Source of the DNA: Zunongwangia profunda SM-A87
GTDB lineage: Bacteria > Bacteroidota > Bacteroidia > Flavobacteriales > Flavobacteriaceae
Direction: 5' to 3'
Assembly: GCF_000023465.1 (NCBI RefSeq)
Contig: NC_014041.1
Coordinates: 4,145,501 to 4,209,500, forward strand
DNA: 64,000 nucleotides
The translations under genes were made by a program, and so were the position numbers. Under the pieces are notes generated by a model. The model was not told the DNA's origin. It was given only the letters and a program-made list of their open reading frames with translations, and searched no databases. Position 1 is the stretch's first letter. Each line of letters starts with the position of its first letter. Below, piece after piece: positions 1 to 10,558 of this stretch.

Positions 1-513
1 TTAACCGCTATTAATATTTTTGTCATTCTTACCATCTGCTTTTTTAGTGGTCGGTATATTCTACAATTCTTTGGGATCAGTATCGAATCATTACGCATTG
101 CCGGGGGATTAATTATTGTAACTTCCGGTTTTGCTTTGCTTACTGGTTCTTTTTCAAAACATAAAGGAATGAACGAACGAGTAAAGGATGATGCGCAACA
201 ACGAGAAGGAATATCTTTAACTCCGCTTGCGATCCCAATGCTGGCAGGACCGGGATCGATTTCACTTTTAATAGGCCTGTACGAAGATTATAGCTTAACT
301 TCAGAAAAATTGATCACGATATTAGCCATTTTTGCTGTATGTCTGTCTACTTTTTTAATGCTTAAAAGCGCTCATTATATCGCTAAATTCTTAGGCGCTT
401 CAGGGATAAACGCCATTTCAAGAATTATTGGATTTATTGTGATCGCGATCGGGATAGAATATATCAGCTCCTCTGTAATGACGGTTTTAGGGATTACCTT
501 CAGTCACCAGTAA
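1..513 (+). CDS. MarC-family integral membrane protein (5' end outside window)
   Basis: The reading frame is open from base 1 to the stop at 511-513, so 170 residues of the C-terminal part are visible and the true start lies upstream. Hydrophobic segments match the MarC/UPF0056 family (about 200 residues, six membrane spans): 'LRIAGGLIIVTSGFALLTGS' near visible residue 32, 'LTPLAIPMLAGPGSI' with the family's P-x-x-x-GPGSI pattern near residue 75, and a closing span through 'RIIGFIVIAIGIEYI'. MarC proteins are inner-membrane proteins of unknown transport function; the old link to antibiotic resistance is not supported for the family. The TTG at 136 is not a start, because family homology extends upstream of it. 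Confidence 0.85.
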   Translation, partial: LTAINIFVILTICFFSGRYILQFFGISIESLRIAGGLIIVTSGFALLTGSFSKHKGMNERVKDDAQQREGISLTPLAIPMLAGPGSISLLIGLYEDYSLTSEKLITILAIFAVCLSTFLMLKSAHYIAKFLGASGINAISRIIGFIVIAIGIEYISSSVMTVLGITFSHQ

Positions 514-519
514 TATTGT

Positions 520-723
520 TTAACGTTTACCAAAAGCCAGACCGGCAATAAGCGCCAACAATCCAAAACCCATCATGGCATAGGATTGGGTATTATCGCC
601 TTGTGCTTCAACAGTAATGGGACCGGCTTCTAAAGAAACTTCTGGGGTAATTAAGGTATATAAACCATATCCTATTAATCCTATGCCTATTACTAAAAGT
701 GAGATTTTCAGCACGTTATTCAT
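520..723 (-). CDS. small two-span membrane protein
   Basis: 67 residues starting from ATG. Two hydrophobic segments (about residues 4-24 and 48-64) flank a short polar loop, and the chain ends in the basic GKR. The hydropathy layout and length resemble the small DUF3185-type membrane proteins, but I cannot assign the family with confidence. It converges tail to tail with the MarC-like gene (6 bp between stop codons) and diverges from the SDR gene at 807, with 83 bp for both promoters. Function unknown. Confidence 0.6.
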   Translation of the reverse strand: MNNVLKISLLVIGIGLIGYGLYTLITPEVSLEAGPITVEAQGDNTQSYAMMGFGLLALIAGLAFGKR

Positions 724-806
724 TTTATAAAGTTTTATTAATCCTAAGGTAAGGTAGTAATTAATATGCTAATTTGAGAATATAACATTTAAAAGAAAAC
801 TGCTAT

Positions 807-2252
807 ATGCGAATCTTACTTACCGGTGCCAATGGCTATATAGGAATGCGATTACTCCCTGAACTTTTAGAACAGGGTCACGAAGTAGTTTGCGCTGTTC
901 GCAATAAAAATAGGTTTTCGAGTAAAGAATTAATCAATCAGGTAGAGATTGTTGAAATTGATTTTTTAGACCTACCTGAAACTCCTGAGAAAATAAAGAA
1001 TATCGATATTGCCTATTATCTAATCCATTCGATGAGTGGTAACACCAAAAATTTTGATAGCCAGGAAGCTGAAGCTGCTAAAAACTTTAATAAGCTAATG
1101 GGCCAGACCAGCGTAAAACAGGTGATTTACCTGAGCGGGATGGTGAATCAGGATAAACTTTCTAAACATTTAAAATCACGTAAAGCGGTTGAGGACACTT
1201 TATATAAAGGTAATTTCCACCTAACCGTTTTACGCGCTGCAATTATTGTAGGTTCTGGTAGTTCTTCTTTTGAAATTATAAGAGATCTGTGTGAAAAATT
1301 ACCCGTTATGATCACACCGCAATGGGTTCGCACCAAATGCCAGCCTACCGCTATTAGAGATGTAATAAAGTTCCTAACCGGTGTTATTGGTCACGAAGAA
1401 TGCTATGACCAGTCTTTTGATATTGGAGGTCCGGATATTCTGAGTTATAAGGAAATGATGGAGAAATACGCTGAAATTCGCGGCCTAAAGATCTGGATTT
1501 TTAGCGTGCCAGTAATGTCCCCCAAACTTTCTTCCTACTGGTTATATTTTGTGACCTCAACATCGTACAAGCTGGCTCAAAACCTGGTGGATAGTATGGA
1601 GGTTGAAGTCATCGCACGAGATGATAAATTAGCAAAAATCCTAAACATCGAGACCATTTCTTATAAGGAAGCGATAGAAATGGCGTTTTATAAAATTGAA
1701 CAAAACCAGGTCATCTCGAGTTGGAAAGATTCATTAAGTAGTGGACGATTTAAAAAGGAACTCAATAAATATATAAAAGTCCCTATCTACGGTTGCCTGC
1801 TGGATAAACAACAAAAGAAAACGGAAAATCCCGAAGAAGCTTTAAAAAGAATTTGGTCTATTGGCGGACTTAACGGCTGGTACTACGGAAACTGGCTCTG
1901 GAAAATAAGGGGCTTCATGGATAAAATCGCCGGTGGCGTTGGTTTACGTCGTGGCCGCACACATCCTACAGAACTTGCGCCGGGTGATTCCCTGGATTTT
2001 TGGCGGGTGCTTTTAGCCGATAAGGAAGAAAAACGTTTATTGCTTTTTGCTGAAATGAAAGTTCCCGGGGAAGCCTGGCTGGAGTTTTGTATCGATGAAG
2101 ATAACGTGGTCCATCAAACCGCTACTTTTAGACCTAAAGGCCTTATGGGAAGATTATACTGGTATTCTATGTATCCATTTCATTATTTTATATTTGAGGG
2201 CATGATTACAAAAATCGCCAACGCCAAACCCAAAAAACAACTCGCTAATTAA
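807..2252 (+). CDS. SDR-family NAD(P)-binding protein with C-terminal DUF2867
   Basis: 481 residues. The N-terminus carries the nucleotide-binding glycine motif GANGYIG at residues 7-13 within a beta-alpha-beta start, typical of atypical (NmrA/epimerase-like) short-chain dehydrogenases. A YLSG stretch follows at the usual position near residue 110. Residues about 340-470 match DUF2867, with 'GLNGWYYGNWLWKIRG' and the later 'PGEAWLEF'. This SDR-plus-DUF2867 fusion is a known bacterial architecture of unknown substrate; the DUF2867 part resembles hydrophobic-ligand-binding START-like folds. The ATG at 807 begins directly with the Rossmann strand, so the start is secure. The BCCT transporter follows immediately and may be co-transcribed. 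A role in lipid or isoprenoid-like substrate reduction would be a guess. Confidence 0.85.
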   Translation: MRILLTGANGYIGMRLLPELLEQGHEVVCAVRNKNRFSSKELINQVEIVEIDFLDLPETPEKIKNIDIAYYLIHSMSGNTKNFDSQEAEAAKNFNKLMGQTSVKQVIYLSGMVNQDKLSKHLKSRKAVEDTLYKGNFHLTVLRAAIIVGSGSSSFEIIRDLCEKLPVMITPQWVRTKCQPTAIRDVIKFLTGVIGHEECYDQSFDIGGPDILSYKEMMEKYAEIRGLKIWIFSVPVMSPKLSSYWLYFVTSTSYKLAQNLVDSMEVEVIARDDKLAKILNIETISYKEAIEMAFYKIEQNQVISSWKDSLSSGRFKKELNKYIKVPIYGCLLDKQQKKTENPEEALKRIWSIGGLNGWYYGNWLWKIRGFMDKIAGGVGLRRGRTHPTELAPGDSLDFWRVLLADKEEKRLLLFAEMKVPGEAWLEFCIDEDNVVHQTATFRPKGLMGRLYWYSMYPFHYFIFEGMITKIANAKPKKQLAN

Positions 2253-2307
2253 TTTAAGAAAGCTCCATACCGATATTAAAAACAATCCGCTTTTTTATAG
2301 CGCAGCA

Positions 2308-3744
2308 TTGATTTTATTTATTTTTTCTGTAATTATTTTTTCTTTTACTACTGAATTTTATGCTTTCATCGACACGGCATCCATATGGGTAAGAGAAATT
2401 TTTGGTGAATTTTATTTATGGCTGGGATTAGCCTGTGTACTCTTTCTGCTTATTATCGCTTTTTCTAAATACGGAAGGATACGTTTAGGAAATTCCCCGC
2501 CACAATTTGACAGGCTTTCCTGGATCGCGATGCTTTACAGCGCCGGGATGGGAGCAGGTATTTTACTTAGGGCCGTGCAGGAACCGGTTTTTATGTATCA
2601 AAATCCGCCATTAAAAACAGCTTATCCAAACGATATTATCGCTTTAGAGTTCACCTTTTATCAATGGGGATTTACCGCATGGGCGTTCTACGGAATATTT
2701 GCACTTTTTATTGGCTATTCTTTATTTGTTCGAAAAAACAATATGCTGCTTGGTACCAGTTTACCACAACTGAAAAAAATAAAGGCAATCCCGCAAAGTA
2801 TCGATCTTTTAACGATTTTGACCACAGTTTTTGGTCTGGTTGCCGCAATTGGACTGGGAACCACGCAAATTGAAGGCGGTATTAGTCATCTTTCAGATCG
2901 AGAGCCGGGCACACTTTGGATAGTGATCAGTCTCGTTTTTCTTATTTGTTTACTGGCCTTTATTTCGGCATACTCTGGAGTAGAAAAGGGGATTAAACGA
3001 ATCTCTAACTGGAATATTTATATCACCATCGCTTTACTGATCTTTGTTTTTATACAAGCCGATATTATTGAAGTTCTAAAGTCTTTTTCTACTGCTACCT
3101 GGTTTTATATAAAAGACTTTTTCCAACTGAGTTTAGCGATGGGAGACTTTAACCCGGGAAAACAATTTTTAACCGACTGGACCTATTATTATTGGGCATT
3201 TTGGCTAGCCTGGGCACCATTTACTGGTATTTTTATTGCCAGAATTTCTCAAGGCCGAAGTATACGTGAAATGATATTGGGTGTTTTAATCTTGCCTTCT
3301 TTAGGGAGCTTTCTATGGTTTAGTGTTTTTGGCACATCGTCATTTGAGATTATAGAAAACATGGCTGCTTACAATGGGGAATTTAGCGATGTATTCACTT
3401 CGGTTTTTAAATTCTTCGAATCTTTTCCGCTTTCTAACTTTACAAATATTGTGACCGTTTTATTACTGATCAGCTTTTTGGTCACTTCAGTAGATTCTGC
3501 GATTTATGTGCTAAGCATGTTTAGCGATAAGGGCAATGAAAACCCTAAAAAGAAATACCGCCTTGTTTGGGCGGCATTAATTCTTATTTTTTCTGAAGCG
3601 ATTATTCTTTTAGGAAACGTAAAACCAGAAAGCGATGTGCTAGACGCCATGCAAAAATTCCTAATCATCGGTTCTCTTCCCTTCGCTATTTTTACAGCAC
3701 TAATGATGCTCCTATTTGTTATCGAAATTAGAAAGAAATATTAA
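2308..3744 (+). CDS. BCCT-family transporter (start uncertain)
   Basis: Membrane transporter of the betaine/choline/carnitine family. The first discriminating motif is 'SAGMGAGILL...QEP' (about residues 77-94), and the strongest is 'WTYYYWAFWLAWAPFTGIF' followed by 'ARISQGRSIRE' (about residues 290-325). At least 10 hydrophobic spans are visible. BCCT carriers move quaternary ammonium compounds, usually with Na+ or H+; the substrate is not readable here. The nominal start is TTG at 2308. However, the same frame upstream (2284-2307) encodes the conserved pre-helix residues NPLFYSAA, and the frame is open back to 2206 without any ATG, GTG or TTG. The real start is therefore probably upstream at a non-standard codon (for example ATT at 2248 or 2275), or the start has been lost. 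The 3' end overlaps ctlX by 4 bp, convergent. Confidence 0.8.
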   Translation: MILFIFSVIIFSFTTEFYAFIDTASIWVREIFGEFYLWLGLACVLFLLIIAFSKYGRIRLGNSPPQFDRLSWIAMLYSAGMGAGILLRAVQEPVFMYQNPPLKTAYPNDIIALEFTFYQWGFTAWAFYGIFALFIGYSLFVRKNNMLLGTSLPQLKKIKAIPQSIDLLTILTTVFGLVAAIGLGTTQIEGGISHLSDREPGTLWIVISLVFLICLLAFISAYSGVEKGIKRISNWNIYITIALLIFVFIQADIIEVLKSFSTATWFYIKDFFQLSLAMGDFNPGKQFLTDWTYYYWAFWLAWAPFTGIFIARISQGRSIREMILGVLILPSLGSFLWFSVFGTSSFEIIENMAAYNGEFSDVFTSVFKFFESFPLSNFTNIVTVLLLISFLVTSVDSAIYVLSMFSDKGNENPKKKYRLVWAALILIFSEAIILLGNVKPESDVLDAMQKFLIIGSLPFAIFTALMMLLFVIEIRKKY

Positions 3745-4667
3745 GCTTTAGGCAAAAAAACCTCTGCAAGCATACATCGGGCGCTACCGCCACCACAGGT
3801 CTCGATCACATTAAGATCACTGCTCAAAATTTCTGAATGCTTCTCTATTTTCGCTACCTGATCTGGTGTTAAACTTTGGTGCGCTCGCTCGCTCATCACC
3901 AAATATTTCTTATCAAAAGCACCCCGAACTTGTAGCATATTACCTGCAAACTCGTGCATTTGCTCTTCAGAAATCACAATTAGTTCTTTTTTATCCTGCT
4001 TTAAATGCTTTAGCACATTTTTGCGTTCTTTAGCATCATCGATACTATCCAAACAGATTACCGCAAACTCCTCAGCCACACACATCATGACATTGGTATG
4101 GTAAATTTGCTTTCGTTTCCCTTCTACAGTTTGGTAAGCATTAAAAATAACCGGAGTAAATTCAAAGTCCTCACAAAATTCTATTAAAAGATCTTCATCG
4201 GCTCTTGGAGATAAGGCGCAATATGCTTTTTCGTTTTCACGATCTAAGATTAAGCTTCCGGTTCCTTCCAGAAAAATATCATCATCTTCTGCAGAGGTAT
4301 AATCTACAATATTGGTGATTTTAAAGCCTTCTTCCTCAAGATTCGCAAAATAATCTAAACGACGCTCTTTTCTTCGGTTTTCAGCAAACATTGGATACAA
4401 TGCAATTTCTCCATTTTCATGAAAGGACACCCAATTATTAGGGAAAATTGAATCTGGTGTATTATCATCAGCCACATCATCTACAACCACAACTTTCACC
4501 CCTACGCTTTTAAGTTTTTTTACAAACGAATCAAATTCTGCCTGAGCGTCTTTATTTACGTCTTTGCCTTTTAGATTTTTCTGAAAATAATTGTTTACCG
4601 CCGTTTCTTCATTCATTCTAAATGCTACCGGGCGTACCATTAAAACGGTATCTGTTATCTGATTCAT
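3741..4667 (-). CDS. ctlX: citrulline-utilization-type hydrolase CtlX / arginine-deiminase-related protein
   Basis: 308 residues of the guanidino-group-modifying enzyme (pentein) superfamily. The opening 'TDTVLMVRPVAFRMNEET' and the C-terminal catalytic region 'CGGGSARCMLAEVF' are characteristic of CtlX-type proteins; Cys298 in SARCM is the likely nucleophile. Acidic 'DSIFPNNW' (about residues 72-79) and 'LEGTGSLILDR' supply the usual substrate-binding Asp/Glu positions. The family hydrolyses citrulline- or arginine-related compounds; the exact substrate is inferred only from similarity. It lies one base downstream of the DDAH-like gene on the same strand, so the two are almost certainly one transcript. 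Two adjacent members of one superfamily suggest related substrates. Confidence 0.8.
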   Translation of the reverse strand: MNQITDTVLMVRPVAFRMNEETAVNNYFQKNLKGKDVNKDAQAEFDSFVKKLKSVGVKVVVVDDVADDNTPDSIFPNNWVSFHENGEIALYPMFAENRRKERRLDYFANLEEEGFKITNIVDYTSAEDDDIFLEGTGSLILDRENEKAYCALSPRADEDLLIEFCEDFEFTPVIFNAYQTVEGKRKQIYHTNVMMCVAEEFAVICLDSIDDAKERKNVLKHLKQDKKELIVISEEQMHEFAGNMLQVRGAFDKKYLVMSERAHQSLTPDQVAKIEKHSEILSSDLNVIETCGGGSARCMLAEVFLPKA

Positions 4668-4668
4668 A

Positions 4669-5580
4669 TTAATCTCTAATTAATGGTAAGGTTGAACAAC
4701 GCAATAAACCTTCTTGTTTTGCTATTTGTGAATACGGAACTTCCTCGACGGTAATCCCGTAAGAGCGCAGCCAATTATTTAAACGAGTAAATTTTTCTTC
4801 GGAAATCACTACATCTTCAGAAATAGAAAATATGTTTGAGTTCATATCGTACATTTCGTCTTTGGTGATTTCAAAAACATTTTTTTCTCCAAAAAGATGT
4901 ACTAACCACTGATATTCCTTGGAATCTAAAAATCCACCTTTGTATATAATTGCCTTGTCTTTTCCTACCGGTTGAAAACAACAATCCAGGTGCAGTGCAT
5001 TTTCTTTAGGATCTTGATTACTTTTCTTAAGGTTGAAAGGCACTACTTTTTTATTAGGAAATAACTGTTGAAGCGCATTTACTGCATGAACATTCGTTCT
5101 TGCTGTAATATAATTTGAATAATCTTCACCCGTATACGTTCCCACCAGAATATAATCTCCAAATGGCATAACATCCCCTCCTTCTATATGAGCGTCTTCA
5201 GGAAGTTTTATGATTTTATCAGGATCAATCTGATCAACAACATGCTGTATGGCCTTTATTTCTTTTTCCCGATCTGGCAATATATTGGCTTTAACAAATT
5301 TATCCTCGATAACAAATGCAATATCCCTAGTAAAAATCTGGTTATAATTTTCTATAACCTGAGGTCTAAAAACTTCTACTTCATACTTCTTTAAAACAGC
5401 AGCTACGGCTTCCATTTCTCTCACCATATCTTCTTCTTGCGGGTATGTACCTGCTTTAATATGTTCTATAGATTTTGGATCGTAAGCTTCATTCAGTTTT
5501 GGCGGCCCACCATTACTTTTAGCGGTACCTAAAACAACTGCTCTTAGCCTGGAAGTTTCGTTATTAATCTTTAAGTGCAT
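4669..5580 (-). CDS. dimethylarginine dimethylaminohydrolase / arginine deiminase-family protein
   Basis: 303 residues from the ATG at 5580; the open frame continues upstream to 5616, but the added N-terminus is hydrophobic, unlike the family, and overlaps the gltA terminator. Superfamily motifs are 'IEGGDVMPFGDYILVGT' (Glu/Asp substrate ligands), 'HLDCCF' with the catalytic His, and the C-terminal 'GLLRCSTLPL' with nucleophile Cys295. DDAH converts methylated arginines to citrulline and methylamines; arginine deiminase converts arginine to citrulline and ammonia. The sequence alone does not decide between them. It is the first gene of a two-gene unit with ctlX and is separated from gltA by a terminator. 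Confidence 0.8.
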   Translation of the reverse strand: MHLKINNETSRLRAVVLGTAKSNGGPPKLNEAYDPKSIEHIKAGTYPQEEDMVREMEAVAAVLKKYEVEVFRPQVIENYNQIFTRDIAFVIEDKFVKANILPDREKEIKAIQHVVDQIDPDKIIKLPEDAHIEGGDVMPFGDYILVGTYTGEDYSNYITARTNVHAVNALQQLFPNKKVVPFNLKKSNQDPKENALHLDCCFQPVGKDKAIIYKGGFLDSKEYQWLVHLFGEKNVFEITKDEMYDMNSNIFSISEDVVISEEKFTRLNNWLRSYGITVEEVPYSQIAKQEGLLRCSTLPLIRD

Positions 5581-5602
5581 CACTAAAAATTTTTTCAAAT
5601 AT

Positions 5603-5636
5603 AAAAAAAGCCCCATTTAATAATGGAGCTTTTTAA
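5603..5636 (-). terminator. intrinsic terminator after gltA
   Basis: On the reverse strand an imperfect stem AAAAAGCTCCATT/AATGGGGCTTTTT with a short TAAT-type loop is followed by a run of seven T. The single non-Watson-Crick position becomes a G-U pair in reverse-strand RNA. It lies about 25 bp past the citrate synthase stop codon and just upstream of the DDAH-like gene. Confidence 0.8.
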
Positions 5637-5658
5637 ATGATTTATAATTAAGAAAAGT

Positions 5659-6942
5659 TTATCTTTCACTTACTGGTTTAAACTCCCTAAGGTTTTCACC
5701 CACATAAATCTGGCGTGGTCTTCCAATAGGTTCCTTTTTAAGTCTCATTTCTCTCCACTGTGCAATCCATCCGGGAAGACGACCTAAAGCAAACATTACC
5801 GTAAACATTTCTACTGGTATACCTAAAGCTCTATAAATAATTCCTGAATAAAAGTCTACATTAGGGTATAACTTTCTTTTCACAAAATAATCATCCTCTA
5901 AAGCTTCTTTCTCAAGACCTTTGGCGATATCTAAAACCGGATCTTCAATTCCTAATCCACCAAGAACTTCATCAGCAGACTTTTTAATAATCTTAGCACG
6001 TGGATCGAAGTTTTTGTATACACGGTGACCAAAGCCCATTAAGCGGAAAGGATCCTCTTTATCCTTTGCTTTTTGCATAAACTTATGCGTATCGCCACCA
6101 TCTTCTTTAATTCCTTCAAGCATTTCAATCACCGCCTGATTAGCGCCACCATGAAGAGGCCCCCATAGTGCAGAAATCCCAGCTGAAATTGAAGCAAACA
6201 GACCTGCATGAGAAGAACCTACCATTCTTACTGTAGACGCTGAACAGTTTTGTTCATGATCTGCATGAAGAATTAGTAGTTTATCTAAAGCCTCTATAAC
6301 AGACTTGTCTACGCTATATTTTTTACCAGGTTTTTCAAACATCATTTTATGTAGGTTTTCTACATAACCTAATGAATCATCTCCATAGTTAAGTGGAAGA
6401 CTATTTTTCTTTCGTAATGTCCAGGACACAAGCACTGGAAATTTACCAAGAATCTTCACTATAGCTTTATACATATCTTCTTCAGAATCTACGTTTACTG
6501 AAGAGGGATTAAAAGCAATTAAGGCACTGGTTAAAGAGGAAAGTACGCCCATTGGATGAGCTGATTTTGGAAAACCGTCCAAAATCTTCTTCATTTCTTC
6601 ATCTACCTCAGACTGATCCTTAATATCCCCATAGAATTTATCTAACTGTGCTTTATTAGGTAATTCACCGAAAATTAAAAGATAAGCTACTTCAAGAAAA
6701 TCTGCTTTTTCAGCAAGTTCTTCGATTGCGTAACCTCTATATCTTAATATTCCTTTTTCACCGTCTAAAAAAGTGATGGCACTTTCACAACTACCTGTGT
6801 TTTTGTAACCACGGTCTAAAGTTATCATTCCAGCTTCAGATCGAAGGGTTTTAATATTAATACCCAGTTCACCTTCGGTTCCCTCTGTTACTGGAAACTC
6901 ATATTTTTTTCCCTGATATTCTAATATAGCTTTATCTGACAT
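5659..6942 (-). CDS. gltA: citrate synthase (type II)
   Basis: 427 residues, the usual length of hexameric type II citrate synthase, which condenses oxaloacetate and acetyl-CoA at the entry of the TCA cycle. The three catalytic positions can be seen: His in 'GPLHGGANQAV', His in 'LMGFGHRVYKNFDPRA' and Asp in 'PNVDFYSGI'. The ubiquitous 'HADHEQNCSAS' precedes them. The N-terminal beta-rich domain with 'GSCESAITFLDGEKGILRYRGY' style sequence is typical of the bacterial NADH-sensitive class. It stands alone between its own terminator and a 137-bp upstream gap and is likely monocistronic. Confidence 0.97.
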   Translation of the reverse strand: MSDKAILEYQGKKYEFPVTEGTEGELGINIKTLRSEAGMITLDRGYKNTGSCESAITFLDGEKGILRYRGYAIEELAEKADFLEVAYLLIFGELPNKAQLDKFYGDIKDQSEVDEEMKKILDGFPKSAHPMGVLSSLTSALIAFNPSSVNVDSEEDMYKAIVKILGKFPVLVSWTLRKKNSLPLNYGDDSLGYVENLHKMMFEKPGKKYSVDKSVIEALDKLLILHADHEQNCSASTVRMVGSSHAGLFASISAGISALWGPLHGGANQAVIEMLEGIKEDGGDTHKFMQKAKDKEDPFRLMGFGHRVYKNFDPRAKIIKKSADEVLGGLGIEDPVLDIAKGLEKEALEDDYFVKRKLYPNVDFYSGIIYRALGIPVEMFTVMFALGRLPGWIAQWREMRLKKEPIGRPRQIYVGENLREFKPVSER

Positions 6943-7079
6943 TGTGTTGAATTACAAAATTTAAATTAATCGTTTGCGAATTTAATAAAATCTAAGCTTC
7001 TATTCAATTAAAACCAAGCAATTATACTATTATTAACAGGGGTTTCAAGAGATTTTGGCTATTTATATATAAGAATCTT

Positions 7080-8621
7080 TTATGCTGGTAATTTGTATAA
7101 TGATTTGTAATAATCATCAACTGATTTCTCCCATGTAAAGCGTTCCTTTTTTGCATTTTTTTCGATTAGTCGCCATTTGGTTTTATCTTCAAAAAACATA
7201 TTTAAAACATGCTTAAATGAATCTACCATATTCCTTACTTTTTTATCGTAACTATTACCATCAAACACAAAACCGGTTTCCAAGTGCCTTACGGTATCTA
7301 TTAAACCTCCTGTATGGTGCACTAAACAGGGATGACCATTACGCATAGCAAGCATTTGGCTAATACCGCAAGGCTCAAACAAACTGGGCATAAAATAAAG
7401 GTTTGTTTCCAGATAAATACTATCGATTACATCCTCGCTCTGTCCATTTATGAATAAAAAGTTTTTCTTTTCGTGGCTTATTTTTCTTAATAGCTCTTCG
7501 TACTCTGGTGCTCCTGTACCTAGCAGAATAAAAATCCCATTCACCTCTGCCAATAAATCCAGAATTTCTAAAAAAGCTTCTGGTGAACGTTTAAAGAAAT
7601 AAAACTTTTGTTCGGTAAGTCTGGCTACACTAGAGCACACAAAATCCGGTTTTCTTTTCAAATAGGGCATTACTTTCTCTCCTGTATGTGCTAAAAAATC
7701 AGACTTATATTTTTTAGATTCCTGTTGTAACCATTCAAATATTGCTGAAGCTATATTGAAATAAAGATTATTTTTTCGAGCTCTTCGAATATTTCTATAA
7801 TTACAACCGTTGAGGATCCCAATAAATCTTCCCTCACGATCTGCCTGATTTAAATCTTCCTCCAAACCTTCCCCTCCAATAAATTCTGGTGGATTACTGG
7901 GATAAAGCACATCATTCTTATAACTAGGAGAAACCGTATGAACTGCATCGGAAAAACGAATCCCTAATGCCATCATGTTTATACAATCCTGATAACGACG
8001 ATCTTTAAGCTCATCGTAATTAAAATCCACATCGGGGAAAAAATTACGCACAGAAGAATAATTATTTTCAAATGGGCGAATTCCCTGAATGGCCAGATTA
8101 TGTATGCTATAGATCACACGAATATTTTTAAGGCAGGCATATTCTTTATGATATCGTCTTAAAAATAAAACCATACTGGCATGCCAATCATGCAGATGAA
8201 TAACATCCAGATCACCAAAAATATTAGTTTTAACCGCCTGAGCTACAGCAGTACAAAAAATAAAATATTTTATCGCATCTGTATAAAAAGGCTCATTTAG
8301 GTCATTATGATAAATATGGGCTATATCACCAGCCTGGATCTCGGGATGGTGTATTACGTAATGAGTAATCCCAGAAAAATCTTTTTTGGGCTTAACTTCA
8401 TAAATTTCTGCAACATACTCTAGGCCTCGAAGGCTAAAAGATAAATCAGAAATAAATTTTGCATTTTGATGTAGTCTGGAATAAGAAGGAACTACTACAT
8501 GAACAGTATCTCCTTTTTGAGAAATCTGCCTGGGTACATCACGTATTACGTCACCCATGCCTCCTGCTTTGCAATGGGGAATAGCATCATTCTCTGAAGC
8601 TACAAATAGGAAATTATGCAT
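7080..8621 (-). CDS. glgA: glycogen/starch synthase, GT5 family
   Basis: 513 residues. The N-terminal ADP-glucose-binding K-x-G-G loop is 'KAGGMGDV' at residues 18-25. The C-terminal GT-B half carries 'FEPCGISQMLAMRNG', the E-x7-E-like motif of GT5/GT4 enzymes, and 'HHTGGLIDTV'. GT5 enzymes add glucose from ADP-glucose to alpha-1,4-glucan. Some positions differ from classic GlgA (for example 'CKAGGMGD' instead of AKTGGLGD), so the assignment is to the family. No glgB, glgC, glgP or amylase is nearby, so if glycogen is made the partners lie elsewhere. It follows the eno terminator by about 90 bp and probably has its own promoter. Confidence 0.82.
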   Translation of the reverse strand: MHNFLFVASENDAIPHCKAGGMGDVIRDVPRQISQKGDTVHVVVPSYSRLHQNAKFISDLSFSLRGLEYVAEIYEVKPKKDFSGITHYVIHHPEIQAGDIAHIYHNDLNEPFYTDAIKYFIFCTAVAQAVKTNIFGDLDVIHLHDWHASMVLFLRRYHKEYACLKNIRVIYSIHNLAIQGIRPFENNYSSVRNFFPDVDFNYDELKDRRYQDCINMMALGIRFSDAVHTVSPSYKNDVLYPSNPPEFIGGEGLEEDLNQADREGRFIGILNGCNYRNIRRARKNNLYFNIASAIFEWLQQESKKYKSDFLAHTGEKVMPYLKRKPDFVCSSVARLTEQKFYFFKRSPEAFLEILDLLAEVNGIFILLGTGAPEYEELLRKISHEKKNFLFINGQSEDVIDSIYLETNLYFMPSLFEPCGISQMLAMRNGHPCLVHHTGGLIDTVRHLETGFVFDGNSYDKKVRNMVDSFKHVLNMFFEDKTKWRLIEKNAKKERFTWEKSVDDYYKSLYKLPA

Positions 8622-8710
8622 GAAAATCTGGTTAGGATTAGGTTAGAACATTTAATAGACAAAAGTTAATTATTAATCTTCAAACATTTAATTAAAGGAA
8701 TATTAAATTA

Positions 8711-8742
8711 AAATAAAAAAGCCTTTCAAATTAATGAAAGGC
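8711..8742 (-). terminator. intrinsic terminator after eno
   Basis: A perfect 7-bp stem gcctttc/gaaaggc (8721-8727 with 8736-8742), extended by flanking A-T pairs, with an 8-nt loop. On the reverse strand it is followed by TTTTTTATTTTA. It lies about 30 bp past the enolase stop codon. Confidence 0.85.
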
Positions 8743-8772
8743 TCTATAATATATAATTATGTAAATAAATTC

Positions 8773-10558
<1,786 letters not shown>

